This document shows, piece by piece, positions 27,319-37,242 of a stretch of DNA of 64,000 bases. The translations under genes and the position numbers were made by a program. Under the pieces are notes generated by a model. The model saw only the letters and a list, made by a program, of their open reading frames with translations, was not told the DNA's origin and searched no databases. The DNA comes from Fulvimarina sp039652615 (lineage in GTDB: Bacteria > Pseudomonadota > Alphaproteobacteria > Rhizobiales > Rhizobiaceae). The stretch lies in the NCBI RefSeq assembly GCF_039652615.1, contig NZ_JBDJAC010000001.1:1-64000 (forward strand), read 5' to 3'. Numbering within the stretch: the first letter of the stretch is position 1; each line of letters begins with the position of its first letter.

Positions 27319-27353
27319 CCGGCCGGGTAGAGCGCCCGGCCGGCCTCGTTTTC
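27319..27353 (+). terminator. Intra-operon hairpin between fdsA and fdhD
   Basis: CCGGCCGGG and CCCGGCCGG form a nine-bp GC stem with a seven-base loop, followed by CCTCGTTTTC. It could reduce read-through into fdhD and fdsD. Confidence 0.65.
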
Positions 27354-27415
27354 TGCAAGCTGGAATTCGGATAAGAGCCCGTAAACGACACGTGTTTTGA
27401 GAGTTTCGCTCTTTC

Positions 27416-28261
27416 ATGAATGAAGAGATCAAGCCCGCCCGTTCTCTCGCCTCGATCGCCTTTCGCGACGGGGCGTTTCGCCGTGAAACGCGCAGCGTTC
27501 CGGCCGAGCGTGCGGTTGCCATCTCGATCGGCGGATCGACCCATGCCGTGATGATGGCAACGCCCGCCGAGATCGAGGATCTCGGGGTCGGGCTGGTTCT
27601 CAATGAGCGGATCGTCGACCGGTTCGACGAGATCGATGCGGTCGAGATCGTGGAGACCGAGGCGGGGACGGATTGTCAGGTTCGTCTCGTGCCGGAGCGG
27701 GCCGAGACCTATGTGGCGCGCAAGCGGCAGATGACCGGGCCGGTGGGCTGCGGGTTGTGCGGTGTGGAGTCCCTCGAGCTCGCGGGCCGCGTTCTACCGC
27801 AGGTGACAGCCGGGGAGGTGATCTCGCCGCAACGTCTGGTGCGTGCGATGGACGAGATGTCCGCCAGGCAGACGCTGTCGCGCCTGACCCGTGCCGTGCA
27901 TGCGGCTGCCTTCCACGATCGCGACGGTTCCATGGTGGTCCTGCGCGAGGATGTCGGCCGGCATAACGCGCTGGACAAGGTTACGGGGCATCTGGCGCGA
28001 AACGGTGTCGATCCGGCATCCGGCTTCATCACGATCACCAGCCGTGTCTCGGTGGAGCTGATCCAGAAGGCGGCAGTGATGGGCTGCGGTTTGATCGCGG
28101 CGATCTCCGCCCCCACCGAACTTGCCATTGCCGAGGCCGAGGCCGCGAAGGTGACGCTGGTCGCCGTCCTGCGTGGCGCGGAGTTCGAAATCTTCACATC
28201 ACCGGAACGGATCGAGGGCGCTCTGGAACCTTTCGGTGCGACCGAAACCCTGCTGGCATAA
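27416..28261 (+). CDS. fdhD: FdhD formate dehydrogenase sulfurtransferase (FdsC)
   Basis: A 281-residue FdhD-family protein that transfers sulfur from a cysteine desulfurase to the bis-MGD cofactor before it enters the dehydrogenase. The conserved VGCGLCGVESL (CxxC loop), LREDVGRHNALDKV and the C-terminal SAPTELAIAEA blocks are present. It lies in the fds operon order G-B-A-C-D. No good ribosome site precedes the ATG. Confidence 0.93.
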   Translation: MNEEIKPARSLASIAFRDGAFRRETRSVPAERAVAISIGGSTHAVMMATPAEIEDLGVGLVLNERIVDRFDEIDAVEIVETEAGTDCQVRLVPERAETYVARKRQMTGPVGCGLCGVESLELAGRVLPQVTAGEVISPQRLVRAMDEMSARQTLSRLTRAVHAAAFHDRDGSMVVLREDVGRHNALDKVTGHLARNGVDPASGFITITSRVSVELIQKAAVMGCGLIAAISAPTELAIAEAEAAKVTLVAVLRGAEFEIFTSPERIEGALEPFGATETLLA

Positions 28262-28287
28262 ACGGAACCCGAGTGGGAGAGACTTTC

Positions 28288-28536
28288 ATGGAGCGCGACA
28301 AGCTCGTCTATATGGGAAACCAGATCGCCAGATTCTTCGAGACGACGCCGGAAGGTGCGCGCTCGGAGGGCGTTGCGGACCATATCAACAAGTTCTGGGA
28401 GCCGCGCATGCGCACCCAGCTCTTCGAAAAGGTCGATGCCGGCGAGACGAGCGCCTTCCATCCGCTGTTGCTCGAAGCCGTTTCGCATATCCGCCGGCCT
28501 GATCAGCCGCTCGAAGAGCGCGCCACCCATCAATAA
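28288..28536 (+). CDS. fdsD: Formate dehydrogenase delta subunit
   Basis: An 82-residue FdsD-family protein (LVYMGNQIARFFE, HINKFWEPRM), the small last gene of fds operons, thought to aid maturation or stability of the complex. The ATG at 28288 follows GGGAGAG; an upstream GTG is less likely. Confidence 0.9.
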   Translation: MERDKLVYMGNQIARFFETTPEGARSEGVADHINKFWEPRMRTQLFEKVDAGETSAFHPLLLEAVSHIRRPDQPLEERATHQ

Positions 28537-28576
28537 TCAATAGATTTCTGTACGTCCGACCCAGTAACGGGGCAGG

Positions 28577-28616
28577 TTGCGAAGCTTTGATCTCTTGGCT
28601 TCGCATCAGTTTTTAT
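28577..28616 (+). terminator. Terminator of the fds operon
   Basis: TGCGAAGC and GCTTCGCA form an eight-bp stem with a 12-base loop, followed by TCAGTTTTT. The next 270 bases before the CNNM gene hold nothing recognisable. Confidence 0.85.
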
Positions 28617-28887
28617 AAAATCAGTGCCTGCTGTTCGGTCCGATGCTGTAAAACCGGCAAACCAGCTTTTTGCGATCATTGCGGAACCGTTGGCCGAAAG
28701 GATGCTTCTCCAAGCGTCGACCGTTTTCGCTGAAGGTGTGCGAGCGGGGCTGATCTGCCCTTGCCTCTGGCACCTTGCTGCCCTCTTTCCCGAGAACGAC
28801 GTTTGAAACCGCCGCCATTGGCACGGTGCTCGTGCCCATCCGCGGTATCATGAGCCTGCCGGGCGGGTCCTTGGAGTGTTCGCCGGC

Positions 28888-30210
28888 ATGGAATTGCTCG
28901 TCATTCTTCTCGTTATCTGTCTCATGCTGCTCGGCAATGCATTCTACGTTGCCGCAGAGTTTGCGGCGGTCTCGGCGAGCAAACCGAAGCTCGAGGCGAA
29001 GGCCGAGGACGGCAATTCGAGCGCCGCCTATCTGGAAAAGACCGTCACCGACGAAGAGAGGATGGACCGTTATATCGCCTGCGCGCAGGTGGGCATCACG
29101 CTGACCAGTCTCGTTATCGGCGTTTACGGACAGAAAGCGCTGCTTCCCTATGTCAGCCCCACGCTTGATGCCGTGCTGCCCGCCGGATGGACGAGCGCCG
29201 CCGTTGGTGCGCCAATCGTGCTGATCGTGCTGACGGCGCTTCAGGTGATCTTCGGCGAACTCTTTCCAAAATCGATTGCGGTCCGCGCGCCCGAGATGGT
29301 TGCCGTTGGAACGACGCGCCCCATGCGCTGGTCGCTGCTGCTGCTTGGGCCCTTCATCACGCTGCTGAACGGCTCGGCGATGCTCATCATGCGCTGGGGC
29401 GGGCTCGACAAGCCGAAGGAGACCGGCGACGAGCACAGCCATGACGAGCTGCGCCAGCTGATCGAGGACAGCCTCAAGGGCGGTGTCATCGAGCGTGACG
29501 CCCATGAAATGCTGCATCAGGTTCTCGCCTTTCAGGACCGGAAGGTGAGTGAGGTCATGGTGCCGCGCGCGCGCATGAAGTTCATGCCATCGGCGCCAAA
29601 GGCGAGCGAGGCTCTGCGCGTGATGCTGGCGACGCCGTTCACGCGATTTCCGGTGATCGATGGCTCTGAAACCGAAAAGCCACTGGGTTTCGTCCATATC
29701 CGTGATCTCTACGATCTCGCGATGAAGGATGGTGATGCCTCGATCGAACCGGCCATCCGGCCGGTGCGGATTCTTCCCGACAGCGTCACGCTAGCCGAGG
29801 CCTGGCACGTGCTGGAAGAGAACCGCGACACGATCGCGGTGGTCTTCAACGAATACGGTATCGTATCCGGTATCGTGTCGGTGGAAGATCTCGTGGAAGA
29901 GATCATCGGCGAGGTTGTCGACGAATTCGACGACGAAGCGCCTCGCATCAAGCATGAGAATGACCGTGTCGTCGTGCGGGGCGATATGCTGATCAGTGAG
30001 GTCAATCGGGAGTTCGGCTTCGAATTGCCTGAGGAACACGCGGACTCGATCTCCGGTCTCGTCAGGCTCGAACTGGGTGTGGAAGACGTGATGCGCGGTG
30101 CAACGGTCGAACTCGATGGCGTGAGCATAACCGTGGAGGATGTCGAGAACGGTCTGCCGCGCCTAGTGTCCTTTGCCAAATCCGCCATCAAGAAGGAGGA
30201 GCAGGCATGA
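28888..30210 (+). CDS. CNNM/CorC-type transporter with CBS domains (first paralogue)
   Basis: A 440-residue HlyC/CorC (CNNM) protein: four-helix DUF21 membrane domain (about 1-195), two CBS domains (about 205-335; VMVPRARMKFM, then VVFNEYGIVSGIVS) and the C-terminal CorC/HlyC transport-associated domain. Relatives affect Mg2+ or Co2+ movement; the hemolysin name is historical. The ATG at 28888 follows GGAG. The stop overlaps the next paralogue (ATGA), so both are coupled. Confidence 0.9.
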   Translation: MELLVILLVICLMLLGNAFYVAAEFAAVSASKPKLEAKAEDGNSSAAYLEKTVTDEERMDRYIACAQVGITLTSLVIGVYGQKALLPYVSPTLDAVLPAGWTSAAVGAPIVLIVLTALQVIFGELFPKSIAVRAPEMVAVGTTRPMRWSLLLLGPFITLLNGSAMLIMRWGGLDKPKETGDEHSHDELRQLIEDSLKGGVIERDAHEMLHQVLAFQDRKVSEVMVPRARMKFMPSAPKASEALRVMLATPFTRFPVIDGSETEKPLGFVHIRDLYDLAMKDGDASIEPAIRPVRILPDSVTLAEAWHVLEENRDTIAVVFNEYGIVSGIVSVEDLVEEIIGEVVDEFDDEAPRIKHENDRVVVRGDMLISEVNREFGFELPEEHADSISGLVRLELGVEDVMRGATVELDGVSITVEDVENGLPRLVSFAKSAIKKEEQA

Positions 30211-31523
30211 TCGGGCTCGCCATCATCATTCTCCTCATTGCAATGAACGGCCTGTTTGTCGCGATGGAGTTCGTCATCGTCGGAAGCCGGCTCTCGCGTC
30301 TCGACGCGCGATCGAGCCGTGGCCATTCCATTGCCGAGCAGCTGGACGGCGCCGAAGCGCAGGATCGCTACGTCGCCGTCGCCCAGCTCGGCGTCACGCT
30401 CGCCTCGATCGGGCTTGGCATGTATGGCGAGCATCAGATCGCCATGTGGCTGGAAGAGCCGATGGCCGCGCTCGGGGTCGACGGGGCCTTCGTTCATATC
30501 GTCGCGCTCATTCTGGCGATTGTTATCCTCACCTATTTCCACGTGGTGTTCGGCGAGATGATCCCGAAGGCGATGGCGCTCAAGGGGGCGGAGAAGCTGC
30601 TGATCATGATGTGGCCGCTGATCCGGTTTTTCGAGATTCTTTTTCGGCCCTTCGTCTGGGCGCTCAACGTCATCAGCCAGTCGCTTCTCTCGCTGTTCGG
30701 TCTCGATCGAACCGAGGCGCGATACTATACGCCGCGCGAACTGGCGGCGATCGCCGAGGATTCCAGCGAAGGCGGGTCGATTGCCCAGGAGCAGGCCGAA
30801 TTCATCCAGAACATAGTGCGCATGCAGGGGCGGCGCGCGGAGGAACTGATGACGCCGCGCCGGCATGTCATCACGCTGGACCTCGCGCAAAGGCATGAAG
30901 ATGACTATTCCGACACGATCCTGTCCGCCGGTCCAAGCCGCCTGCCGGTCACTCGCAACGGTCTCGACAATGCGCTAGGCGTCATTCACGTGAAGGACGT
31001 CATCCGCCACAAGACCGAGACCGGAACGGCGCTCGATGCGGAATCGCTGGCGCGCATGCTCCATCCTCTGCCGAAAACGCTCTCAAGCGTGGATACGGCC
31101 AGCCTTCTCGACGACATGCGCAAGCACGGAACGCACATGGCGCTGGTGACGGACGAATATGGCAGCGTTCTTGGTGCAGTCGCCTTCGAGGATGCGATCG
31201 AGGAAGTGGTCGGCGAGGTTCATAGCGGGTTCGAGATCGACGTTCCCGATGCCGAGGATATCGCAGGCCGCCGGTGGAAGATCCCCGGCACGACGCCGAT
31301 CTCGCGGTTGAAAGAGCAGTACGGCTGGAAACTCGAAACCGGAAAGTCGCGAACCATCGCCGGCTTCATGCTCGAGCATCTCCGCCGGGTCCCCGAGGTG
31401 GGAGACAGCGTCGATGCGCACGGCCTGCACTTCGAGGTGACGTCGGTCGATGGTCTCTCGATTGCCGAGGTTTTTGCCGAAAAAATCGAGGCTGACGAAA
31501 GCGCTGGCGAGAACGCGTCGTGA
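30207..31523 (+). CDS. CNNM/CorC-type transporter with CBS domains (second paralogue)
   Basis: A 438-residue paralogue with the same order: DUF21 membrane region, two CBS domains (LMTPRRHVITL; MALVTDEYGSVLGAV) and CorC/HlyC domain. CNNM proteins work as dimers, so the coupled pair may form a heterodimer. An acidic tail (EADESAGENAS) closes the protein. Confidence 0.9.
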   Translation: MIGLAIIILLIAMNGLFVAMEFVIVGSRLSRLDARSSRGHSIAEQLDGAEAQDRYVAVAQLGVTLASIGLGMYGEHQIAMWLEEPMAALGVDGAFVHIVALILAIVILTYFHVVFGEMIPKAMALKGAEKLLIMMWPLIRFFEILFRPFVWALNVISQSLLSLFGLDRTEARYYTPRELAAIAEDSSEGGSIAQEQAEFIQNIVRMQGRRAEELMTPRRHVITLDLAQRHEDDYSDTILSAGPSRLPVTRNGLDNALGVIHVKDVIRHKTETGTALDAESLARMLHPLPKTLSSVDTASLLDDMRKHGTHMALVTDEYGSVLGAVAFEDAIEEVVGEVHSGFEIDVPDAEDIAGRRWKIPGTTPISRLKEQYGWKLETGKSRTIAGFMLEHLRRVPEVGDSVDAHGLHFEVTSVDGLSIAEVFAEKIEADESAGENAS

Positions 31524-31567
31524 ATGGGAAGAGGCGAGCGAGATGTCACCGGAGTTGAGGGCGTGTA

Positions 31568-31685
31568 ATACCGAGGGGCCTTTGAAGCCAACGTTTTCAT
31601 AAGGCCGCCGGAAACCCGAGCGGCGCCTGAGCCAATCGTCGGACGGAAATTGACCTCTGGGTCAATTCATTTGTCCGGCGGTATA
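31568..31685. repeat. Dispersed inverted-repeat element, copy A
   Basis: A 118-bp element bounded by ATACCG and GTCCGGCGGTAT that aligns along its whole length, in opposite orientation, with 42120-42236, roughly three quarters identical by eye. It contains a strong internal hairpin (AATTGACC-TCT-GGGTCAATT). It lies in the gap between two convergent genes. Confidence 0.85.
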
Positions 31686-31756
31686 ATCGCCTCGCATTGT
31701 CTCCAAGTATTAATGATGCTTCCGCTTTTCCGGCCTCGGATGCGCCGCATCAACTG

Positions 31757-32347
31757 CTAGGGAGCCTTGGTTTGGAGAGGCGCGCCATGGGGCGCATTCG
31801 CCGTTTGAGCAGAAGCCCGGGGCACGGGGGACGCCGATCCTTCAGACGATTTCTCCTCGGCGGGCGGCGCTGGGCGCCTTTCAGCCATTCGCCATCTGAC
31901 TTCGCTGTCGTAGCGTTCCTGCAGAGATGAGAGCTTCGCCTCTGTCTCCTTGATCTCACGGCCAAGCCGGCGAGACCGCCGACGGTGTCGGGCGATGACC
32001 GTCAAGAGAAACCCCAAGCCGGTCAAGCATCCGATGGGAAAGGCCAGCCGCGCGAGCGGGTCGGTGACGGGCTCCGTGCCGACGAGAGCCGCAATCGAGA
32101 AGAAACCGGCTGCGATCAGGGCGAGGACGTTGCGCGTGACGAGGAGCGTTGCGACGATCGCGGCGACCGCGAACGCGGCGACGACGGGATGGTTTGCGGC
32201 TCGCTCCTGAAGCGTTGCGAGCGCTTGATCGAACAAAACGGGCGCGGGACCCGAAAACCAGTCGAGAGCGGTGGCGGTCATTGCCTCGATGTCCGCCCAA
32301 GCCTCGGCAAGCCAACGACCGGCTTCATTGGAAAAACCGTTATCCAT
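31757..32347 (-). CDS. Hypothetical membrane protein with coiled-coil tail
   Basis: A 196-residue protein with two or three hydrophobic segments (about 53-72, 75-92, 100-120), a basic patch (RHRRRSRRLGREI), a predicted coiled coil (about 128-150) and a Pro/Ala/Ser-rich tail. No family was recognised. The ribosome site is weak. Confidence 0.6.
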   Translation of the reverse strand: MDNGFSNEAGRWLAEAWADIEAMTATALDWFSGPAPVLFDQALATLQERAANHPVVAAFAVAAIVATLLVTRNVLALIAAGFFSIAALVGTEPVTDPLARLAFPIGCLTGLGFLLTVIARHRRRSRRLGREIKETEAKLSSLQERYDSEVRWRMAERRPAPPAEEKSSEGSASPVPRASAQTANAPHGAPLQTKAP

Positions 32348-32491
32348 TGCTGCTCGTTCAAATTCGCTGGCTTTTGTCGGCAGAGGGGATATGCCGCCGC
32401 GATCCTGGGTGAACGTAGCCCAGCCCTCACCGGACTCGCAAGCGGCAATGCGACACGCGAGTGCGCCTTGGCTAAAAACCGAACGGGCGAG

Positions 32492-33646
32492 CTATTCCGC
32501 CGGGTTCGAATCCTCTGCGAGCTCCTGCTGCGCTTCGTCGTTCGGCTGGCGCGTGAAGCCCTTGAGGCCGGCATGGAGATTGCGGTCGCGCTCGATCTCG
32601 ACGGGGGAGGTGGCATAGGCCGTCACCAGCTCGGCGAGGGAGCGCAGCGCGTGTACATGGATCCGCTCATAGCCGTGAGAGGCGTCGACGCCGAAGGTGA
32701 TCAGACCCGTTCGAACATCATGGCCAGCTTCGATCGCGGACGCCGAATCCGAGCGATAATAGCGGAAGATATCGCGCTGGTGCTTGATTTCCTCCTCTTC
32801 GCAGAGGCGGATCAGCTTCTTCGTCAGGTGATAGTCGAAGGGACCGGTCTGATCGGCCATCGCCACCGTGACGCCGAATTCGGACGAATTCTGTCCCGGT
32901 GCCGAGGTTCCGTTGTCGATCGCGATCATCGAAGCGATGTCGGGCGTGAGGATGGAGGATGCACCGACGCCGACCTCCTCGGCGATGGTGAAGAGCCAGT
33001 GGATGTCGACCGGGGTCGAGACACCGTCGCGCTCCATCGCGTGGATCGCTGCGAGCATCACGGCGACGCCGGCCTTGTTGTCGAGGTGACGCGAGACGAT
33101 GAAGCCGTTCTCGAGGAACTCCGGCTGGGGATCGATGGCGACCATGTCGCCGATATGAATGCCGAGCTTTTCCAGTTCGTCGAGGTCGCGCGATAACGCG
33201 TCGATCCGCAGTTCCACATGGTTCCAGCCGATCGGAGCTGTGTCGATCTCGTCGTTATAGGTGTGACCCGAGGCCTTCAGCGGCAGGATCGTGCCGCGAT
33301 AGATGCCGCTGTCGGAGAAGATCTGGGCGCGTGCCCCCTCTGCAAAGCGGGCAGACCAGTTGCCCACTGGAACCAGCTCCAGCCTGCCGTTCGATTTCAG
33401 GTATTTGACCTGCGCACCAAGGGTATCGACATGGCTGACGATGGCGCGCGCCGAGGCGCGCCGCGAGCCCTGACGAAGCGCCGTGATCGCGCCACGCCGG
33501 GTGAGCTCGATCTTCAGGCCCAGCCGTTCGAGCTCCTTGGCGACATACCGCACGACGGTATCCGTGTAGCCGGTGGGACTTGGAATTTCGAGAAGTGCCT
33601 TCAGTTGCTCCGTCAGATAATGGGTGTCGATGACGAGGCGTGGCAC
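32492..33646 (-). CDS. NAGGN-associated M42 metallopeptidase
   Basis: A 384-residue M42 (tetrahedral aminopeptidase-like) protein starting at GTG with AAGGA upstream. Metal ligands appear in VSHVDTLGA, HLDNKAGVA, IAEEVGVGAS (catalytic and bridging Glu), IDNGTSA and DASHGYER. This subfamily is known only with N-acetylglutaminylglutamine synthesis genes and may trim or turn over the dipeptide. It begins five bases after the ngg stop. Confidence 0.88.
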   Translation of the reverse strand: MPRLVIDTHYLTEQLKALLEIPSPTGYTDTVVRYVAKELERLGLKIELTRRGAITALRQGSRRASARAIVSHVDTLGAQVKYLKSNGRLELVPVGNWSARFAEGARAQIFSDSGIYRGTILPLKASGHTYNDEIDTAPIGWNHVELRIDALSRDLDELEKLGIHIGDMVAIDPQPEFLENGFIVSRHLDNKAGVAVMLAAIHAMERDGVSTPVDIHWLFTIAEEVGVGASSILTPDIASMIAIDNGTSAPGQNSSEFGVTVAMADQTGPFDYHLTKKLIRLCEEEEIKHQRDIFRYYRSDSASAIEAGHDVRTGLITFGVDASHGYERIHVHALRSLAELVTAYATSPVEIERDRNLHAGLKGFTRQPNDEAQQELAEDSNPAE

Positions 33647-33651
33647 TTCAA

Positions 33652-35448
33652 TTATTCCTTTTGTTTCCGTTGCTTGTTGCGGGCGCTGCGCGCCGCATAG
33701 GGGATCGAGAGCGGAAAGAGAAGGTCGATGAACCTCTCGGCGGTCGGCTGCGGTTCGTGATTCGCAAGTCCGGGCCGCTCGTTTGCCTCGATAAAGACGT
33801 AGTCCGATTGGTGCGGTTTCTTGATCATGAGGTCAATCCCCGTCACCGGGATTTCGATCGCCCGTGCCGCATTCACCGCAGCCTGCGCCAGATCCTCGTG
33901 AAGATTGCCGGTCACATCGTGGATGGTGCCGCCGGTATGGAGATTGGCCGCCTTGCGCACCGCAATCGTCTCGCCCTCGGGAAGGATGTCGTCCATGTCG
34001 TAGCCCGCATGCTTGACACAGCGTGCGGTCTCCGCGTCCATGGGGATCCGGCTCTCGCCGCCAGTCGCCGCGGAGCGCCGACGTGACGTAGCCTCGATCA
34101 GGTCGCGGATGCTTGTCTGGCCATCCCCGCTGACCTGGGCCGGCTTGCGCAAGGCAGCGGCGACGACCCGGTAGTCGATCACGATGAGGCGGAGATCGTC
34201 GCCTTCGAAGCAGGCTTCGAGAAGCACCCGTTCCGAGACTTCCGATGCGGTCTTGATCGCCGCCTTGGCATCCTCGAGATTGTCGATGCCAACCGCGATG
34301 CCACGACCCTGCTCGCCGCGCGCCGGTTTGACGACGATCGAACCGTGCTCCTCGATGAAGGCCGCAATATCGGCATCGTCCGCCGTGTCGCCGTCGATCT
34401 GGTCCGGCACCTTGACGCCAGCCGCCTCGACCATGCGCCGCGTCACCGTCTTGTCGTCGCAGATCGACATGGCGACGGCGGAGGTCAGCTCCGAGAGGCT
34501 TTCGCGGCAGTGGATCGATCGCCCGCCCTGGGTGAGACGGAAGAAACCGCCTGGCCCGTCGGTCACGTCGGCATGGATCCCGCGGCGGCGGGCCTCGTCG
34601 ACGATGATCCGGGCGTAGGGATTGAGCTCCTCCAGACCATCTTCCGGACCGGTGAACAGCTTTTCGTTGATCTGGTTCTTGCGCTTGACCGCGAAGAAGG
34701 GGACCCGCTGGAAGCCGAGCTTGTCGTAGAGTGCGATCGCCTTGTCGTTGTCGTGCATGACCGAAAGGTCCATGAACGAGCAGCCGCGCGCCTGGAAGTG
34801 CTCCGAAAGTCGGCGCACGAGGCTTTCCCCGATGCCCGGATGCACGGCCTGCGGATCGACGGCGAGACACCAGAGCGAGGAGCCGTTCGCTGGATCGTCG
34901 AAGGCCTGGCGATGATGAACGCCGGTCACGGTGCCGACGATGGCGCCGGTCGTCTCGTCCTCGGCGACGAAATAGGTCAGGGCGCGGTTGTCATGATTGG
35001 CGGTCAGGAAGGCTGGATGGACCTGCACCATGTTCCGGGTCTGGTAGATGCGGTTGATCTCAGTCCCGTCCTGCTCGCTCGACATGCGACGGATGAAGTA
35101 ACCGCGCGGCCGCCGCGAACTCGGCCGGTAGGTCGAAAGATTCAGCCGGTAGGTATGGGACGGATCGAGAAACAGCTCCTGCGGCGCATAGGCGAGGACG
35201 ACATGGGGATCGGCGACATAAAACGCGATGTCGCGCCGGTCGGGCCCTTCCTCTCGAAGGTTCGCGACCAGATTGCCGGTGTCCTGAAAGGTGTGCGCGA
35301 AGACAAGTCGTCCCCACCCGCAATCCAGGAACGCATCCTGCTTTGCATCCTTCAGGTGCCGGCCGATCTGCGACGACGGCGCGGTCAGGCTCGTCGAGCG
35401 TTTGCGCCGCAGTCGGAGTTCGGCATTGGATTTGGGTCTTGGCTGCAT
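33652..35448 (-). CDS. ngg: N-acetylglutaminylglutamine synthetase (GNAT + ATP-grasp)
   Basis: A 598-residue bifunctional enzyme for the osmolyte N-acetylglutaminylglutamine amide. The N-terminal half holds a GNAT acetyltransferase (LWCLAVDPQAVHPGIGESLVRRL, MHDNDKAIALYDKLGF), the C-terminal half an ATP-grasp ligase (VVKPARGEQGRGIAV, DDLRLIVIDYRVVAA, FIEANERPGL). It acetylates and joins two glutamines. The ATG at 35448 is preferred over an upstream in-frame TTG. It lies between asnO and the M42 peptidase in one operon. Confidence 0.92.
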   Translation of the reverse strand: MQPRPKSNAELRLRRKRSTSLTAPSSQIGRHLKDAKQDAFLDCGWGRLVFAHTFQDTGNLVANLREEGPDRRDIAFYVADPHVVLAYAPQELFLDPSHTYRLNLSTYRPSSRRPRGYFIRRMSSEQDGTEINRIYQTRNMVQVHPAFLTANHDNRALTYFVAEDETTGAIVGTVTGVHHRQAFDDPANGSSLWCLAVDPQAVHPGIGESLVRRLSEHFQARGCSFMDLSVMHDNDKAIALYDKLGFQRVPFFAVKRKNQINEKLFTGPEDGLEELNPYARIIVDEARRRGIHADVTDGPGGFFRLTQGGRSIHCRESLSELTSAVAMSICDDKTVTRRMVEAAGVKVPDQIDGDTADDADIAAFIEEHGSIVVKPARGEQGRGIAVGIDNLEDAKAAIKTASEVSERVLLEACFEGDDLRLIVIDYRVVAAALRKPAQVSGDGQTSIRDLIEATSRRRSAATGGESRIPMDAETARCVKHAGYDMDDILPEGETIAVRKAANLHTGGTIHDVTGNLHEDLAQAAVNAARAIEIPVTGIDLMIKKPHQSDYVFIEANERPGLANHEPQPTAERFIDLLFPLSIPYAARSARNKQRKQKE

Positions 35449-35466
35449 TTCGTGTGAGACCAAGTC

Positions 35467-37242
35467 TTAAATCCCCTGCGCCTGAAGCCACATCTCAAGA
35501 AGGGCCACCTGCCAGAGTTCCGAGCCGCGCAGCGGCGTGATATGGTCGGACGGGTTCGCAAACAGCGCGTCGGTGTATTCCTTGCGGAAAAGCCCGCGCG
35601 ATTTCGCGGCGTCCGAATGAAGTGCGTCCTTGACGAAATCCAGCGTCGGGCCCGACAGGTATTTGAGCTGAGGGACCGGGAAATAACCCTTCTTGCGGTC
35701 GATCACCTCGGACGGGATCACTTGACGTGCGACTTCCTTGAGAACGCCCTTGCCGTCCTGCTTCAGCTTCTCGTCGGCGGGAACGCGCGCCGCGAGCTCG
35801 ACCAGCTCGTGATCGAGGAAGGGCACGCGGGCTTCGAGACCCCAGGCCATCGTCATGTTGTCGACGCGCTTGACCGGATCGTCCACCAGCATGACGTGAG
35901 CGTCGATGCGAAGCGCCTTGTCGACGGCCTCGCTCGCGCCCTTCATGGCGAAGTGGTTTGCGACGAACTCTTTCGAGACATCCGTATCCGGCATCCATTC
36001 TGGATTGAGGTGTGTGCCGAGCGTTTCGTGGTCGCGGTCGAAGAAGGCGCGCTGGTAGGCCGCGAGCGGATCGTTCGCGCCGTGGACCTTGGGATACCAG
36101 TGATAACCGGCGAAGATCTCGTCCGCGCCCTGTCCGGACTGCACGACCTTGATGTGTTTGGCGACCTCGCGGGAGAGGAGGTAGAAGCCGATATTGTCGT
36201 AGGAGACCATCGGCTCGGACATCACCTCGATGGCTTTGGGAAGTTCCTGAATGAGCTCGTCGCCCGGCACGAACAGCTTGTGATGCTCGGTGCCGTAATG
36301 CTTGGCGATAAGATCGGAATATTCAAACTCGTTGCCGACCTCGCCATTGGCGTCCTCGAAGCCGATGGAGAAGGTGTTGAGATCCTTCTGGCCCTTCTCG
36401 GCGAGAAGGCCGACGATGAGCGAAGAATCGACGCCGCCCGACAATAGAACGCCGACCGGAACGTCGGCGACCATGCGGCGGTCGACCGCGAGCTTCATGG
36501 CGTCCATCACCATGTCCCGCCAGTCGTCGGAGGTGAGCTTCTCGTCGCCGGCATGGGGCGCGAATTCCGGCCACCAGAAGACTTCGTCCGTGAAGGACCC
36601 GTCGGCCTCGATCATCCGCGTCGTTGCGGGCGGAAGCTTGCGCACGCCCTTGACGATGGTATGCGGCGGCGGAACCACGGCGTGAAACGTCATGTAGTGG
36701 TGCAGCGCGACCTTATCGATGCCGGTATCGACGTCCCCCGATTTCAGGATCGACTGCAGCGAGGAGCCGAAGAAGAGGCGCTTGTCGTTCTGCGACAGAT
36801 AAAGCGGCTTGATGCCGAAGCGGTCGCGGGCGAGCATGACCCGGCCGGTCTCGCGCTCGTGGATCGCGAAGGCGAACATGCCGTGGAAGCGCTTGACGCA
36901 ATCGCGGCCCCAGGCGTGATAGGCCTTGATGATGACCTCGGTGTCGCCGGTAGAGAAGAAGCTGTAACCCTTCGCCTCAAGCTCCTGCCTAAGTTCGGGG
37001 TAGTTGTAGATGCAGCCGTTGAAGGCGATCGTCAGCCCGAGAACCGGATCGACCATCGGCTGCTCTGCCTTTTCCGACAGGTCGATGATCTTGAGGCGCC
37101 GATGGGCAAGGCCAACGCGGCCACGCATGACCTGGCCCGAACCATCCGGCCCGCGCCGGGCGAGGCAGTCGCCCATGCGTTGTACCCGCTCCGGCGAGGC
37201 GTTCTCTCCGTCGAAGCGGATTTCACCGCAAATGCCGCACAT
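35467..37242 (-). CDS. asnO: NAGGN amidotransferase, asparagine synthetase-like
   Basis: A 591-residue class II glutamine amidotransferase/asparagine synthetase homologue that amidates N-acetylglutaminylglutamine. The start at 37242 is fixed by the nucleophile Cys2 (MCGICGEI) and a GGAGG site. The glutaminase domain contains RRGPDGSG and AFNGCIYNY; the synthetase domain has the PPi loop LLSGGVDSSLIVGL and GADEIFAGYHWYP. First gene of the osmolyte operon, so osmotic induction is expected. Confidence 0.93.
   Translation of the reverse strand: MCGICGEIRFDGENASPERVQRMGDCLARRGPDGSGQVMRGRVGLAHRRLKIIDLSEKAEQPMVDPVLGLTIAFNGCIYNYPELRQELEAKGYSFFSTGDTEVIIKAYHAWGRDCVKRFHGMFAFAIHERETGRVMLARDRFGIKPLYLSQNDKRLFFGSSLQSILKSGDVDTGIDKVALHHYMTFHAVVPPPHTIVKGVRKLPPATTRMIEADGSFTDEVFWWPEFAPHAGDEKLTSDDWRDMVMDAMKLAVDRRMVADVPVGVLLSGGVDSSLIVGLLAEKGQKDLNTFSIGFEDANGEVGNEFEYSDLIAKHYGTEHHKLFVPGDELIQELPKAIEVMSEPMVSYDNIGFYLLSREVAKHIKVVQSGQGADEIFAGYHWYPKVHGANDPLAAYQRAFFDRDHETLGTHLNPEWMPDTDVSKEFVANHFAMKGASEAVDKALRIDAHVMLVDDPVKRVDNMTMAWGLEARVPFLDHELVELAARVPADEKLKQDGKGVLKEVARQVIPSEVIDRKKGYFPVPQLKYLSGPTLDFVKDALHSDAAKSRGLFRKEYTDALFANPSDHITPLRGSELWQVALLEMWLQAQGI

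Noticed and set aside
24889..27603. 904-codon minus-strand frame opposite fdsA
   Set aside because: Mirror frame of fdsA codon bias; no domain and no plausible start.
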